Assembly: GCF_001816145.1 (NCBI RefSeq)
Contig: NZ_MDZB01000093.1
Coordinates: 1 to 64,000 of the forward strand
Direction of reading: 5' to 3'
DNA length: 64,000 bases
Source of the DNA: Hymenobacter lapidarius
GTDB taxonomy: Bacteria > Bacteroidota > Bacteroidia > Cytophagales > Hymenobacteraceae
Below, in pieces: positions 1 to 8,778 of this stretch (its first letter is position 1; each line of letters begins with the position of its first letter). A program made the position numbers and the translations under genes. The notes beneath the pieces were generated by a model, which had not been told where the DNA came from, did no database searches, and saw nothing but the letters and a program-made list of their open reading frames with translations.

Positions 1-49
1 ACCGTGCTCCGCGACGACGGCTCAGTCTTTTGAATTAGTGGTGGCACGC

Positions 50-77
50 GAGATGCTTCGGCAAGCTCAGCATGACG
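50..77. repeat. Single arm of dispersed palindromic repeat
   Basis: These 28 bases match one arm of the palindrome at 33854-33950 (the arm reading towards CTCAGCATGACG). Only one arm is inside the window; a partner could lie beyond the left edge. It sits downstream of the GH15 gene on the minus strand. Confidence 0.6.
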
Positions 78-99
78 TTTTGATTCAAGAACACGGACC

Positions 100-1917
100 C
101 TAAATAAAGTTAGGCTTGTCCAGCTTCTTGGCGATGCGGAAGGCGGCGTTCATCAGGCCTACGTGGCTGTAGGCCTGCGGGAAATTGCCCCACTGCGAGC
201 CGGTGCGGGCGTCCACGTCCTCGCTGAGCAGGCCCAGGTGGTTGGTATAGCCCACCAGCTTCTCAAACTCCCGAATGGCGTCGTCCACACGGCCCACGCA
301 GGCCAGGGCCTCCACGTACCAGAAGGAGCAGATGAGGAAGGTGGTTTCGGGGGTGCCGAAATCGTCGGGGTGGCGGTAACGGTAAAACAGGCCCTCGGGG
401 GTCATCAACTCTTTTTCCAGCGCAGCCAGGTGGGTATGGGCCAGCTCCGATGATGGGTCGAGGTAGCCCATCAGGATGAGCTGCAGGGTGCTGGCGTCGA
501 GGTGCGTGGAGCCGATGGCATTGGTGTACACGCCGCGCTCGGCGTCGAGGCAGGCCTCAATGCGGCGCTCGGCTTCGAGCTGCAGCTTGGTGGCCAGCGC
601 CTCCATCTCAGCGTTGCCCAGCTTGAAGGCTACCTGGCGGGCGGCGTGGCAGCCGGCCCAGTGAAAAAGGTACGTGTAGCAGTGGTACTGCGCAATGTGC
701 CGGAACTCCCAGAGCCCGGCATCGGGCAGGTCCATGGTTTGCTCAATGAGGTGCAGGGCCTCGTACACCAGCTTTTCGGGCGCGGTGCGCTCGGGGTCCA
801 CAAAGCGCTGGTCCACGTAGAGCGGCAGCAGGGCCACCAGCACCTGCCCGTACACGTCGTTCTGAATGTGGGTGTAGGCATCGTTGCCGATGCGCACCGG
901 CTTGTTGCCCAGGTAGCCTTCCAAATCCAGCTCCTGCTCCACCAGCGCCGACGTGCCGCTAATGCCGTACAGCGGCTGGTATTTGTCCTTAATGTTGGTA
1001 GAAATGTTGGTAGAAATGTTGGCGATGTAGTGGAAGTACCGCTCCATCTCCTCGAAGTGGCCGATGTTGCTGAAGGCCGTGAGGATGTAGTAGGTGTCGC
1101 GCATCCAGCAGTAGCGGTAGTCCCAGTTCCGGGTGCTGCCGGGGGCCTCGGGCAGGCTGGTGGTGGTGGCCGCAATGATGGCGCCGGTGTCTTCGTACTG
1201 GTGAATTTTCAGGGCCAAAGCCGACCGGATGACCTGTTGCTGAAAGAAGTCACCGATGCTAGTGCTCTTTATCCATTTGCGCCAGTAGTCCACGGTGCTG
1301 CGCAAAAACTGCTCAGCCGTGCTTTCCAGCGGGGCCTCCAGCGGCGCGCCGTAGGTGAGCACCAGGTACTTGGTTTCGTTGAGGGCAAACTCGTCGCTAT
1401 CCAGCACGTAGGTGAGCGGGATGTTGGTAGTGAGGCGAATTTCCTCTTCCAGGCCCAGAAACGCAATGTGGTTGGAGCTGCGGCGGCGGTGCAACTCCCG
1501 GGTGCCGTAGTCGCCCACGGGCTGGCACACCACCCGAATGCGCGGGGTCCCGTCCAGCGGCTCCAGCTTCCGGATAAACATCAGTGGCTTGTAGTACCGC
1601 TCGTACTGCGAAAAGCGCGGCGCAAAGTCCGTGACGCGGTAGCGGCCCTCCGCCGTGGTGATTTCCGTGCACAGCACGTTGGTGTTTTCCCGGTAGTACT
1701 GGTGCGATTCGAACGCCTGGCCGCGCGCCGGGCATACGCTATACTCGCCGCCCTTGCGCGAGTCCAACAGGCTGCCAAACACGAAGCTGCTGTCGAAGCG
1801 CGGCCAGCACAGCCAGGCCACCGACGTGTCTTTGCGAATGAGGCCCAGGAAGGCGCAGTTGCCCACCAGACCCATGTCGTAAGTGTGCTTGGTGAGGGAA
1901 GGAGGAATTGCAGTCAT
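100..1917 (-). CDS. Glycoside hydrolase family 15 protein (glucoamylase or trehalase type)
   Basis: A protein of about 605 residues of the bacterial GH15 type, cytoplasmic because no signal peptide is visible. The family hydrolyses alpha-glucosidic bonds in maltooligosaccharides or trehalose by an inverting (alpha/alpha)6-barrel mechanism. Seen in the sequence: an N-terminal super-sandwich domain beginning GLVGNCAFLGLI, the barrel motif RNWDYRYCWMRDTYY, GLWEFR carrying the likely catalytic acid, and SEDVDARTGSQWGNFPQA near the C-terminus carrying the likely base. The ATG at 1917 is preferred over an upstream in-frame start at 1965 because the extra 16 residues are Cys/Arg-rich and match nothing typical of the family. 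A 12-base tandem duplication at 991-1014 gives a repeated ISTN in the protein. Substrate (maltodextrin or trehalose) cannot be decided from sequence alone. Confidence 0.9.
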   Translation of the reverse strand: MTAIPPSLTKHTYDMGLVGNCAFLGLIRKDTSVAWLCWPRFDSSFVFGSLLDSRKGGEYSVCPARGQAFESHQYYRENTNVLCTEITTAEGRYRVTDFAPRFSQYERYYKPLMFIRKLEPLDGTPRIRVVCQPVGDYGTRELHRRRSSNHIAFLGLEEEIRLTTNIPLTYVLDSDEFALNETKYLVLTYGAPLEAPLESTAEQFLRSTVDYWRKWIKSTSIGDFFQQQVIRSALALKIHQYEDTGAIIAATTTSLPEAPGSTRNWDYRYCWMRDTYYILTAFSNIGHFEEMERYFHYIANISTNISTNIKDKYQPLYGISGTSALVEQELDLEGYLGNKPVRIGNDAYTHIQNDVYGQVLVALLPLYVDQRFVDPERTAPEKLVYEALHLIEQTMDLPDAGLWEFRHIAQYHCYTYLFHWAGCHAARQVAFKLGNAEMEALATKLQLEAERRIEACLDAERGVYTNAIGSTHLDASTLQLILMGYLDPSSELAHTHLAALEKELMTPEGLFYRYRHPDDFGTPETTFLICSFWYVEALACVGRVDDAIREFEKLVGYTNHLGLLSEDVDARTGSQWGNFPQAYSHVGLMNAAFRIAKKLDKPNFI

Positions 1918-1946
1918 AGCAGGAAAACGAGTACAGCAGCGGATAC

Positions 1947-1976
1947 TAAAAAGCCCGGCAGTCACCTGTCGGGCTC
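1947..1976 (-). terminator. Intrinsic terminator after mscS-like gene
   Basis: A 10-bp stem (1952-1961 with 1966-1975, one G-T wobble) with a 4-base loop. Read on the minus strand it is followed by a T run. It lies between the end of the MscS gene and the start of the GH15 gene. Confidence 0.6.
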
Positions 1977-2022
1977 TTAAAAATACGGGCGAACGGGGGT
2001 GGGGTTGCCGGCGCGGGGCTGC

Positions 2023-3117
2023 CTAACCCCATTCGCCCGGCCCGGCCGGGCCCGGCGCGCCGTCCAGCCGCGCCCGGATTTTGGGCAGGCATTCCGGGTA
2101 CTGCTGCTGCACAAACGCCACCAGCTGCTCCCGCACGGCGCAGCGCAGCTCCCACATTGCGCTGGCGTCGGCGGCACTCACCAGGGCGCGCAGCTCCAGA
2201 GTGCTTTGCTTGGCATCGGTGACGTGCAGCACGCACGCGCGCTTGTCCCAGAGCGGGTGCGCTTTCACTATGCGCTGCAGCTCGGCCCGAATGGCCTCCA
2301 CCGGCACCGTGTAGTCTACCTGCAGGTACACCGTCCCCATTATTTTGGCGCTGTTGCGGGTCCAGTTCTGGAACGGCTTTTCGATGAAGTAGTTGAGCGG
2401 CAGCACCAGCCGGCGCTCATCCCAGAGGGCCATCACCACATTGGTGAAGGTAATTTCCTCCACCCGGCCCCACTCGCCCTCCACCACCAGCACGTCATCG
2501 ATGCGCAGGGGCTGGGTGAACGCCAGCTGAAAGCCCGCCAGCAGGTTGCTGATGGAGCGCTGCGCGGCAAAGCCAATGATAACGCTGGCAATGCCCGCCG
2601 AAGTGAGCAGGCCCGTGCCCACGCGCCGCACCGTGGCAAAGCTCATGAGCACCAGGGCCACGGCCACGAAAAAGATGAGCGACACCACCAGCTTTTTCAC
2701 AAACTGCAACTGCGTGAACAGCTTGCGTATCTGCAGGTTGTCGCCCCCAGACAATGAGTAGTGCGCCAGCACCAGGTCCTCGACCACCTCCAGGGCGCGC
2801 ATCAGCCCCCAGGCAAAGCTGGCGATGAATGCAATTTCCACCACCCGCCGCAGCAGCTCAAACGGCCGGGCTTCCAGGGGCACAAGGGGCAGCAGCAGCG
2901 ACAGCAGCAGGATGGGAAAAAAGTAGCTCACCGGGTGGGCCAGATGCCGCCGCACCGAAGCCACCAGCAGGGAAGCCTGCCGCCGCTCGTAGGCCCGCAG
3001 CACCACCGCAATCAGGTATTTCAGCAGCAGGCCGCCCACCACGCTGCCCACCACCACAAGCACTCCCACCATGGTGTCGGGGAACTGCTCCATCCACTGC
3101 TGCACCTTTTCTAGCAT
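2023..3117 (-). CDS. Mechanosensitive ion channel, MscS family
   Basis: A 364-residue inner-membrane protein. Hydrophobic segments lie at about residues 17-40, 62-82, 90-108, 138-160 and 165-190. The last is the pore-lining helix, followed by the MscS beta-domain signature (GFAAQRSISNLLAGFQLAFT, then RIDDVLVVEGEWGRVEEITF). The family opens under membrane tension to release solutes during hypo-osmotic shock. Length fits the YbdG/YnaI-like mid-size members, with extra N-terminal helices relative to E. coli MscS. The C-terminal ~25 residues are Pro/Gly-rich and poorly conserved. It stands as a single gene, with a 145-bp gap to the next upstream gene on the same strand and a terminator behind it. 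Confidence 0.93.
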   Translation of the reverse strand: MLEKVQQWMEQFPDTMVGVLVVVGSVVGGLLLKYLIAVVLRAYERRQASLLVASVRRHLAHPVSYFFPILLLSLLLPLVPLEARPFELLRRVVEIAFIASFAWGLMRALEVVEDLVLAHYSLSGGDNLQIRKLFTQLQFVKKLVVSLIFFVAVALVLMSFATVRRVGTGLLTSAGIASVIIGFAAQRSISNLLAGFQLAFTQPLRIDDVLVVEGEWGRVEEITFTNVVMALWDERRLVLPLNYFIEKPFQNWTRNSAKIMGTVYLQVDYTVPVEAIRAELQRIVKAHPLWDKRACVLHVTDAKQSTLELRALVSAADASAMWELRCAVREQLVAFVQQQYPECLPKIRARLDGAPGPAGPGEWG

Positions 3118-3262
3118 ACCGCGCAGGCCTTGTTTTTTACGTCAGGCGGCCCGTCCGTTTGTACCCCCGCCCCGCGGCAAAGGTTGGCTATGTGAAAGTT
3201 GCGAGGCAGGAGGCGCTTACCATCAGCCGGTTGGCCGGCGGGAGGCAAGCCGTGCCGCCGCG

Positions 3263-4708
3263 CTAGTCGCGGTAGTTGAGGGCCGGCTTGCGGTCGCCCA
3301 GCAGCGGCTTGTACACGTAGGTGCCCACGTCCTGCTTGAACTCGGCGGTTGCTTTTTCGAGCAGGTCTGGGTTGGTGAATAAGTCGATGGCCGTCAGGGT
3401 CATGGTTTTGGCGGCCACCATCATGCCCTTGGAGCCAATTTCCTGCCCGCTGCAGGCCACGGCCTGCCAGCTGTGGGCCGGCGTGCCCGGAATCCAGGTG
3501 GCGGCCAGCAGGCCCACGGTGGGTACCGCAAAGCTCACGTCGCCCACGTCGGAGCTGCCGCCCCCATCCGTGACGGCGAAGGGCTGCACGGTGGCCGCCT
3601 CTTCCACGGGCGGCGCCGCAAAGCCCAGCGAGGCCTGCAGCTGCTTGCCCACGGCCAGCTCCTGCGGGCTGTAGGTCACGCCGCCCACCTGCTCCAGGTT
3701 GAGCTGCAGGGCCCGGGCCAGGGTCTCGTTGAGCAGCAGTTCGTGCGTGCCGCCAATGATTTCGTAGTCCACGGTGGTGCCGGTGCCCATGGCAGCACCC
3801 TCGGCCGCCTTCACCACGCGGGCAAATGCGTCCTTCACCTCCGAGCGGTTGGGGTGGCGCACGTAGTAGTACACCTCCGCAAATTCGGGCACCACGTTCG
3901 GGGCCTTGCCGCCGTTGGTGATGATGTAGTGAATGCGGGTTTCCTGGGGCAGGTGCTCGCGCATCATGTTCACCATGTGGTTCATGGCCTCCACGCCGTC
4001 GAGGGCGCTGCGCCCGCGCTGGGGCGAGGCCGCCGCGTGCGACGCAATGCCGTGGAAGCGGAATTTGGCCGAGCTGTTGGCAATGTAGCTGGCCATCATC
4101 GAGCGGTTCTGGTTGCTGGGGTGCCAGTGCAGCACCGCGTCCACGTCCTTAAACAGGCCGGCCCGCACCAGGTACACCTTGCCGCTGCCGCCCTCCTCGG
4201 CCGGGGCGCCGTACACCCGCACCGTGCCCTTAAACTTGCCGTCTTTCATCAGCTTCTTCAGCTCGATGCCCGCCGCCACGCTGGCCGTGCCAAATAAATT
4301 GTGGCCGCAGCCGTGTCCGGCGTCGATGCCGGCCACGGGCTTTTTCTCGGCCCCGGCCTGCTGCGAAAGCCCCGGTAGCGCATCGTATTCCGCCAAAATC
4401 CCAATCACCGGCTTGCCGCTGCCGTACGTAGCCACAAACGCGGTGGGAATATCTGCCACGCCGGCCTGCACCGCAAAGCCGTTGTCGCGCAGCGTCTTCT
4501 GCAGCAGGGCCGAGCTTTGGGTTTCCTTGTAGCCCACTTCGGCGAAGCCCCAAATGCGCTGGGCCACTTGCCGGTACTCGTTGTAGCGGCTTTGCAGGTC
4601 CTGCTGGGCCTGCGCCTTCATTGCCTCCACATCGGCGGGCGGCGCCGTGGGCTGCGCGGCCAGCAGGCCAGCACTCAGCAGGCAAACGGAGTAGATGATT
4701 TTTTTCAT
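3263..4708 (-). CDS. M20-family amidohydrolase (AbgB/peptidase M20D-like), exported
   Basis: A 481-residue metalloamidohydrolase with a cleavable signal peptide (MKKIIYSVCLLSAGLLAAQP). Seen: GILAEYDALPG, then DAGHGCGHNLFG with metal-binding His residues, APAEEGGSGK with the catalytic Glu pair, a dimerisation domain insert (FRFHGIASHAAASPQ to about residue 330), and the late metal ligand region SSDVGDVSFAVPT. This order matches AbgB (p-aminobenzoyl-glutamate hydrolase subunit B) and related exported M20D peptidases, which cleave an amide bond of an acylated amino acid. It is monocistronic here and has no visible link to the polysaccharide genes. The exact substrate is unknown. Confidence 0.9.
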   Translation of the reverse strand: MKKIIYSVCLLSAGLLAAQPTAPPADVEAMKAQAQQDLQSRYNEYRQVAQRIWGFAEVGYKETQSSALLQKTLRDNGFAVQAGVADIPTAFVATYGSGKPVIGILAEYDALPGLSQQAGAEKKPVAGIDAGHGCGHNLFGTASVAAGIELKKLMKDGKFKGTVRVYGAPAEEGGSGKVYLVRAGLFKDVDAVLHWHPSNQNRSMMASYIANSSAKFRFHGIASHAAASPQRGRSALDGVEAMNHMVNMMREHLPQETRIHYIITNGGKAPNVVPEFAEVYYYVRHPNRSEVKDAFARVVKAAEGAAMGTGTTVDYEIIGGTHELLLNETLARALQLNLEQVGGVTYSPQELAVGKQLQASLGFAAPPVEEAATVQPFAVTDGGGSSDVGDVSFAVPTVGLLAATWIPGTPAHSWQAVACSGQEIGSKGMMVAAKTMTLTAIDLFTNPDLLEKATAEFKQDVGTYVYKPLLGDRKPALNYRD

Positions 4709-4885
4709 GTCAGCATGCGGGAACGAGGCCAGGAATTGATGAGAGCAAATTGCTCAAAGCGAAAGTAGCATCATTCCGGCCGCGCACAAGCGGCTGCAGA
4801 AACTAAAGTATGTAGGTGTAAAACCCCAGAAGGGGTGCTGTATTTTCCGGGCTGGAATTTTGCACGCACCTATGGTAGAATTACT

Positions 4886-5525
4886 TTACGGCAGTTATTG
4901 GACAACTGCGGCAGTAACCCGGAGCCGGCGGAAAAGAAATTCAAGAACTACCCCATTTGCTACCTGCACGTGGATTTTGCCGAAGCGCGGACCGAAGCGT
5001 GGACCTAAGAAGGACAGGTGTACTTATTCGTTGCCATCGACCGCACCAGCTTCGTGGCCTTCGCCGAGTTGCAGCCGCGGGCCATGAAGCTGCTGGTGGA
5101 TGACCTTCTGCGCTAGGTCTCGGCGGCTATTCCGTAAACAGCGAACCAAGTGCTGACCAACAACGGGACGCAGGTCGGCAACATGCCCCACCAAGTGTAC
5201 GCCTGGCGGCACGTTTTCAACCGCGCCTGCGACGAGCACGGCATCGAGCACCGCTTCACCAAGCCCGCGCACCCGTGGACCAACGGCCAGGTCGAGCGCT
5301 TCAACCGCACGCTCAAAGAAGCGACCGTGAAGCGGTACCACTACTAAACCACTGAACAGCTCAACGAGCACCGGCAAGCCTTTTTGCTGGCCTACAACCA
5401 CGGCAAGCGCCTCAAGCGCCTGCGGGGCAAAACACCCCACGAATTCATTTGCCAACAATAGCACCTGAATCCCACTATCTTTATCCGTGACCCCACCCGG
5501 CTCACTTTGGGACTGTACACTTGGT
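4886..5525 (+). pseudogene. Decayed IS481-type transposase
   Basis: One reading frame gives a recognisable rve/DDE integrase core: YLHVDFAEAR, QVYLFVAIDRTSFVAFAEL, VLTNNGTQ, FTKPAHPWTNGQVERFNRTLKE, and a C-terminal TPHEFIC. It resembles the catalytic half of IS481/IS3-like transposases. The frame is interrupted by five in-frame stops at 5006, 5114, 5135, 5345 and 5459 but shows no frameshift. The N-terminal helix-turn-helix part is missing. A TGTACACTTGGTGGGG stretch at about 5515-5530 may be the remnant of the right terminal repeat. Confidence 0.8.
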
Positions 5526-5550
5526 GGGGTGTGATTAACGTACGGGTAGT

Positions 5551-6140
5551 ATGATACCCACGACTCAGTTATGTGGACGGTGCGCCAGCGACCAAGTGCA
5601 CAAGAACGGAAGTAGCAGGGGGCGGGCCACGGGTGTCTCGCGCATGACCGTAGCCAAACTGGCAAAAAAAGCGCGAAAGCCAAGCCCGCCCTTGCCTCGA
5701 CTGCAGCCGAAAAAGCCCAGCGGCTGGTATGGAAGGCGCTTGAACTGGATGAAATGTGGGCTTTCATGGGCCGCAAAAAGCGCAAAGTCTGGCTGTGGCT
5801 GGCCGTTGAGCGGGCTAGCCGGCGGGTTGTGGCCCTAGGTACTGGGCCGGCGCGACGCGACCACGGCCCGGCGCTTGTGGCTGGCGCTGCCCCGGCGCTA
5901 ACGCCGCTACTTTTCCGACTTGTTTCCGGCTCACGTTGGCGTGCTGCCGCTTTGGCGGCACCGCCGCTGCCCGAAGGGTGACGGCGGCACGAGCGTCATC
6001 GAAACCCTGGGCTGTTCCCTGCGCCAGCGCTGCGGTGTGCTCGTGCGCAAATCCTGCTCCTTCAGTAAAAAGCTGGAAATGCACACTACCCGAATTAAAA
6101 TTGTCATTGAAAATTACAACTTACACTGCCTTAGACCATC
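5551..6140 (+). pseudogene. Decayed IS1-family transposase (InsAB')
   Basis: The frames together recover the IS1 InsA zinc-finger start (CGRCASDQVHKNG), the HTH segment GVSRMTVAKL, the InsB catalytic start (ELDEMWAFMGRKKRKVWLWLAVER) and the C-terminal block RQRCGVLVRKSCSFSKKLE. At least two frameshifts separate these parts, one near 5700 and one near 5830-5990, and the middle is partly garbled. It cannot make an active transposase. It directly follows the IS481 relic, so this stretch has collected several insertions. Confidence 0.8.
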
Positions 6141-6590
6141 GCCAAAAGGATAATAGATATACCATCAAAATATATTAAAAATAGTTTGTTTTTTGAACCT
6201 CTGTGAGGTGCCTCGTCAGTCTCTTGGTAGCAGTAGTACTTGTCAACCAGCGGTTTCAAACAGAATAATGTTCTGCTACATGCTGCTTCTGTTGTTAGTA
6301 CAGACAATAGCGCTCTAGCTTGGTTGCGGCGGTTGGTGAGCGAGCGGGCGGGCCGTTTTGGCTGGTCGGCAGGGCGTCTCCAGTTAGACAACTCATCCGA
6401 AATGAGTAACTTACACCGCTTGTAATTATTTAGCAGGCTATAAAAGGAGGATTGCTTCCTTGTAAAGCAAATGTGAGTACTTTGTTTATAAAAATAAGCA
6501 CTATTCTATTTATTAATACTTGCAGTCGAGCTTGCTTTGTTGATTATCAGGTGTCAAATTTGAATTACTAACCTTCAAAACCGATATGCT
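6141..6590. other. Intergenic stretch without a recognisable gene
   Basis: AT-richer than its surroundings. A 61-codon open frame at 6240-6425 has no family resemblance that I can name. The last 150 bases (about 6430-6590) are very AT-rich and may hold the promoter of the small gene at 6591. No repeat or RNA gene was seen. Confidence 0.4.
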
Positions 6591-6782
6591 ATGGTTGACA
6601 ATGACTCGCTCCTGACTACCGAATGCGGACGCCGCCGCATGGTTGAGGTTATCCTAAGAATTACGAAAGGCACCCGCATCGAGCCCAAGCCCTACGAGCA
6701 GATGCTCTTGGACCAATTTGTGCGCGGCGAACTGACGGTTGACCACGTCCTCATCCTGCTTAACGCCGTCAACTTCCGTTGA
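6591..6782 (+). CDS. Small hypothetical protein, 63 residues
   Basis: ATG start after an AT-rich leader. The protein ends LLDQFVRGELTVDHVLILLN, a pattern like the C-terminal helices of small antitoxin-type proteins (VbhA-like: an amphipathic helix, then a short acidic turn and another helix). The resemblance is weak and I do not claim a function. No partner toxin gene follows; downstream are a hairpin terminator and a truncated deaminase. It lies in the mobile-DNA scrapyard beside the integrase. Confidence 0.45.
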   Translation: MVDNDSLLTTECGRRRMVEVILRITKGTRIEPKPYEQMLLDQFVRGELTVDHVLILLNAVNFR

Positions 6783-6916
6783 CGCGGGATGCCAGTAGCT
6801 TACCCAAATAGGCTACGGCATCGCAGCGCTTGTTTGGACAAGCAATTGGCAGCTTAATACCGAGAATTCCGTTCCTGCTGCACCGCCTAACAGGCAATTG
6901 CCGAGATTTAGCACTA

Positions 6917-6951
6917 AAAAAGCCCATTTCCAGTAAGTAAATGGGCTTTTT
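6917..6951. terminator. Hairpin terminator, usable in both directions
   Basis: 13-bp perfect stem AAAAAGCCCATTT / AAATGGGCTTTTT with a 9-base loop, flanked by A and T runs. It could end the small gene at 6591 or, on the other strand, the former deaminase gene. Confidence 0.7.
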
Positions 6952-6984
6952 CATGAGTCCGAAACGCTGGCTGCTGCGGCCCGA

Positions 6985-7206
6985 GATGCCGCTGGTGTAG
7001 AGCGTGGCGGCGGCGCGCTTGTCAGGGGCCAGGTAAGCGGCCGCCCGCTGCACCAGCCCCAGCTCAGGATGAGCCAGGGTGTTCAATTTCTTGACGCGGT
7101 TGCGGGCTTGGACCAGCACCTCGCCCCCGCCCCCGACCAAGAGGGAGCCGAACGGCTTGTCGCCTGCTTGCAGGGCCTCAGTGGCCAGCCCCAGGTAGTG
7201 GCGCAG
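6985..7206 (-). pseudogene. Truncated nucleoside/guanine deaminase relic
   Basis: Read on the minus strand, one frame gives HYLGLATEALQAGDKPFGS, then LLVGGGGEVLVQARN, then LAHPELGLVQRAAAYL and ATLYTSG. This is the N-terminal half of a CMP/dCMP-type deaminase, with the HPE zinc and proton-shuttle motif. The sequence diverges exactly where the PCxxC zinc ligands should come, so the catalytic site is incomplete. The 5' end is also cut off: an in-frame TGA stands just ahead of the homology. It is therefore a fragment, probably left behind by insertion or deletion at the element border. Confidence 0.65.
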
Positions 7207-7221
7207 TCACAAATGCAAAAC

Positions 7222-7256
7222 AAAAAGGCCTTCCAGGTATCTGGAAGGCCTTTTTT
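7222..7256. terminator. Strong symmetrical terminator hairpin
   Basis: 15-bp perfect stem AAAAAGGCCTTCCAG / CTGGAAGGCCTTTTT with a 4-base loop (GTAT). It insulates the integrase from upstream DNA in both directions. Confidence 0.75.
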
Positions 7257-7408
7257 AGTAGTCCGTAGGGGAATAAAACCTATACCCATTCTGATAAATA
7301 TCTTAACGGGATTTTTCTGCTAAACCCCCTTTTTCATGCAATGGGCGCGTATTTCAGATAATAAGCTTTGAGTGTTATGTAATGTTTTTCGTTTTGATAC
7401 GGAATGTT

Positions 7409-7466
7409 TGTACCCTATGCTGTACCCTATGGTACGAATTCCATACCTTGAGCATTTAAAATGCTC
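7409..7466. promoter_or_regulatory. Direct repeats and palindrome upstream of integrase
   Basis: TGTACCCTATG occurs twice with a 12-bp period (7409-7419 and 7421-7431). It is followed by the palindrome GAGCATT-TAA-AATGCTC at 7450-7466, which ends 7 bases before the integrase ATG. The position suggests integrase binding sites (arm-type or autoregulatory) or part of the attachment region. The function is inferred only. Confidence 0.4.
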
Positions 7467-7473
7467 TTGAGTC

Positions 7474-8721
7474 ATGGCAACTGTTTCATATCACTTGAAA
7501 GAGCCCGGTGGTGACAAACCCACAGCCCTTTTTATCTGGTTCAATCCTCAAAACGGGCAACCCCGCATCCGCATTTATACCGGTGATAAAATTCATCCTG
7601 ACCAGTGGGAAGGAGGTGATGCGCAGCGGGCAAAAACCCCCAAGCGCGGGCCCGAAACAGAACGTAACAAAGCAATTAATACTAATAACGAACGCATGGC
7701 GAAGCGGCTACTGGACCACTGGGCGCAGTGTCGGGCCGCTGGCAAATTGCCTACCGCCGAAGAACTGCGAGCCGTTGTGGAACCTGAAGTGCCGGGTACC
7801 CCTGAGCCGGAACGGTTCCGGCCACTGCCCGATTTCCTTGCTTATCTATCGAGGATGGAGAAAAAGAACAGCCCCAACACCGTTCGCTCGCACCGGACAA
7901 CCTATAATCACTTGGCGGTTTTTGTGGCGAAATCCTCCCGCTCCCTGGAGTACAGCGACATGACACGTGAGTGGAAGGACCGGTTTGCCGGGTATCTGTC
8001 CGAGGAACAAAAGCTTGCTGACAGCAGCGTGAACAAGCAACTTAAAATATTAAAAGAATTTCTGGCCGACGCTGCAGACCACCAGCGTACTCCGCGTATT
8101 GATGTCAAGGGGTGGAGCTGGAAATTTGCGGAACCAGCCGTGCTGGCACTTACTACTGGTGAGTTAGCTCAATTGGAAGCCTTGACCGGGTTGCCCCCCT
8201 ACTTGGAAAATGCGCGGGGGTTATGGCTGTTGATGGCCTACACTGGACTACGATACAGCGATGCTATGACTCTTCGACCCGAACACGACAAAGGCGAAAC
8301 GTTGCAACTTGTTCCCAAGAAGACGACCGATATTAAAGCCACGGTGTATGTGCGCAAACCAGCCCGGGCGTTGCTGAACAAGTGGTGGGCAGGGGAATTA
8401 CGCCCCATCAGCAACGCGAAGCTGAACCAGTATATCAAAGTTGTCTGTGAACTGGCTGGCATTGACGAGTTGACCGAGCAAATAACGTACTACGCCCAAA
8501 CCAGTCGCCCCCACAAAGTGACCAAGAAAAAGTACTTACGCATTAGTTGCCACTCTGCCCGCCGCACGTACACAACCCTGTCTTTTGCTAAAGACATACC
8601 CCTGGAGCTTATCATGCAAGCCACCGGCCACGTTAACGCGAAGACCACCTTGCGTTATAACCAAACTACTATCGCCCGCCAAGTAGAGGTGTCTCGTCGG
8701 GCATGGGGAGAGGACGAGTAG
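7474..8721 (+). CDS. Tyrosine-type site-specific recombinase/integrase
   Basis: 415 residues, the usual length for Bacteroidota integrases of the conjugative/mobilisable element type. Order: N-terminal arm-binding domain (about 1-95), SAM-like core-binding domain (about 110-200, containing SPNTVRSHRTTYNHLAVF), catalytic domain (about 215-410). Catalytic residues are readable: R260 in TGLRYSD, H360 and R363 in CHSARRTY, H386 in TGHVNAKTTL, Y395 in LRYNQ. The set is complete, so the enzyme could be active. Its ATG follows a short palindrome at 7450-7466, and a terminator follows the stop codon. No transfer or cargo genes are nearby, so it looks like an orphaned remnant of an integrated element. 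Confidence 0.92.
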   Translation: MATVSYHLKEPGGDKPTALFIWFNPQNGQPRIRIYTGDKIHPDQWEGGDAQRAKTPKRGPETERNKAINTNNERMAKRLLDHWAQCRAAGKLPTAEELRAVVEPEVPGTPEPERFRPLPDFLAYLSRMEKKNSPNTVRSHRTTYNHLAVFVAKSSRSLEYSDMTREWKDRFAGYLSEEQKLADSSVNKQLKILKEFLADAADHQRTPRIDVKGWSWKFAEPAVLALTTGELAQLEALTGLPPYLENARGLWLLMAYTGLRYSDAMTLRPEHDKGETLQLVPKKTTDIKATVYVRKPARALLNKWWAGELRPISNAKLNQYIKVVCELAGIDELTEQITYYAQTSRPHKVTKKKYLRISCHSARRTYTTLSFAKDIPLELIMQATGHVNAKTTLRYNQTTIARQVEVSRRAWGEDE

Positions 8722-8740
8722 TACCGTCTCTGGTACAATT

Positions 8741-8776
8741 AATGCCCTTTGTGACTTCACAAAGGGCATTTTTATT
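8741..8776 (+). terminator. Terminator of the integrase gene
   Basis: 13-bp perfect stem AATGCCCTTTGTG / CACAAAGGGCATT with a 4-base loop, followed by TTTATTTTTT. It lies 19 bases after the integrase stop. Confidence 0.85.
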
Positions 8777-8778
8777 TT

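Noticed and set aside
502..1980. 492-codon open frame antisense to GH15
   Set aside because: Opposite a conserved GH15 gene; composition is typical of a shadow frame.
6240..6425. 61-codon open frame as a gene
   Set aside because: No family resemblance, no leader of the kind seen at 6591, and a competing frame of similar length on the other strand.
7429..8740. TGGTACGAATT and TGGTACAATT as attachment sites around the integrase
   Set aside because: The match is only about ten bases with one mismatch and encloses just the integrase, so chance is a sufficient explanation.
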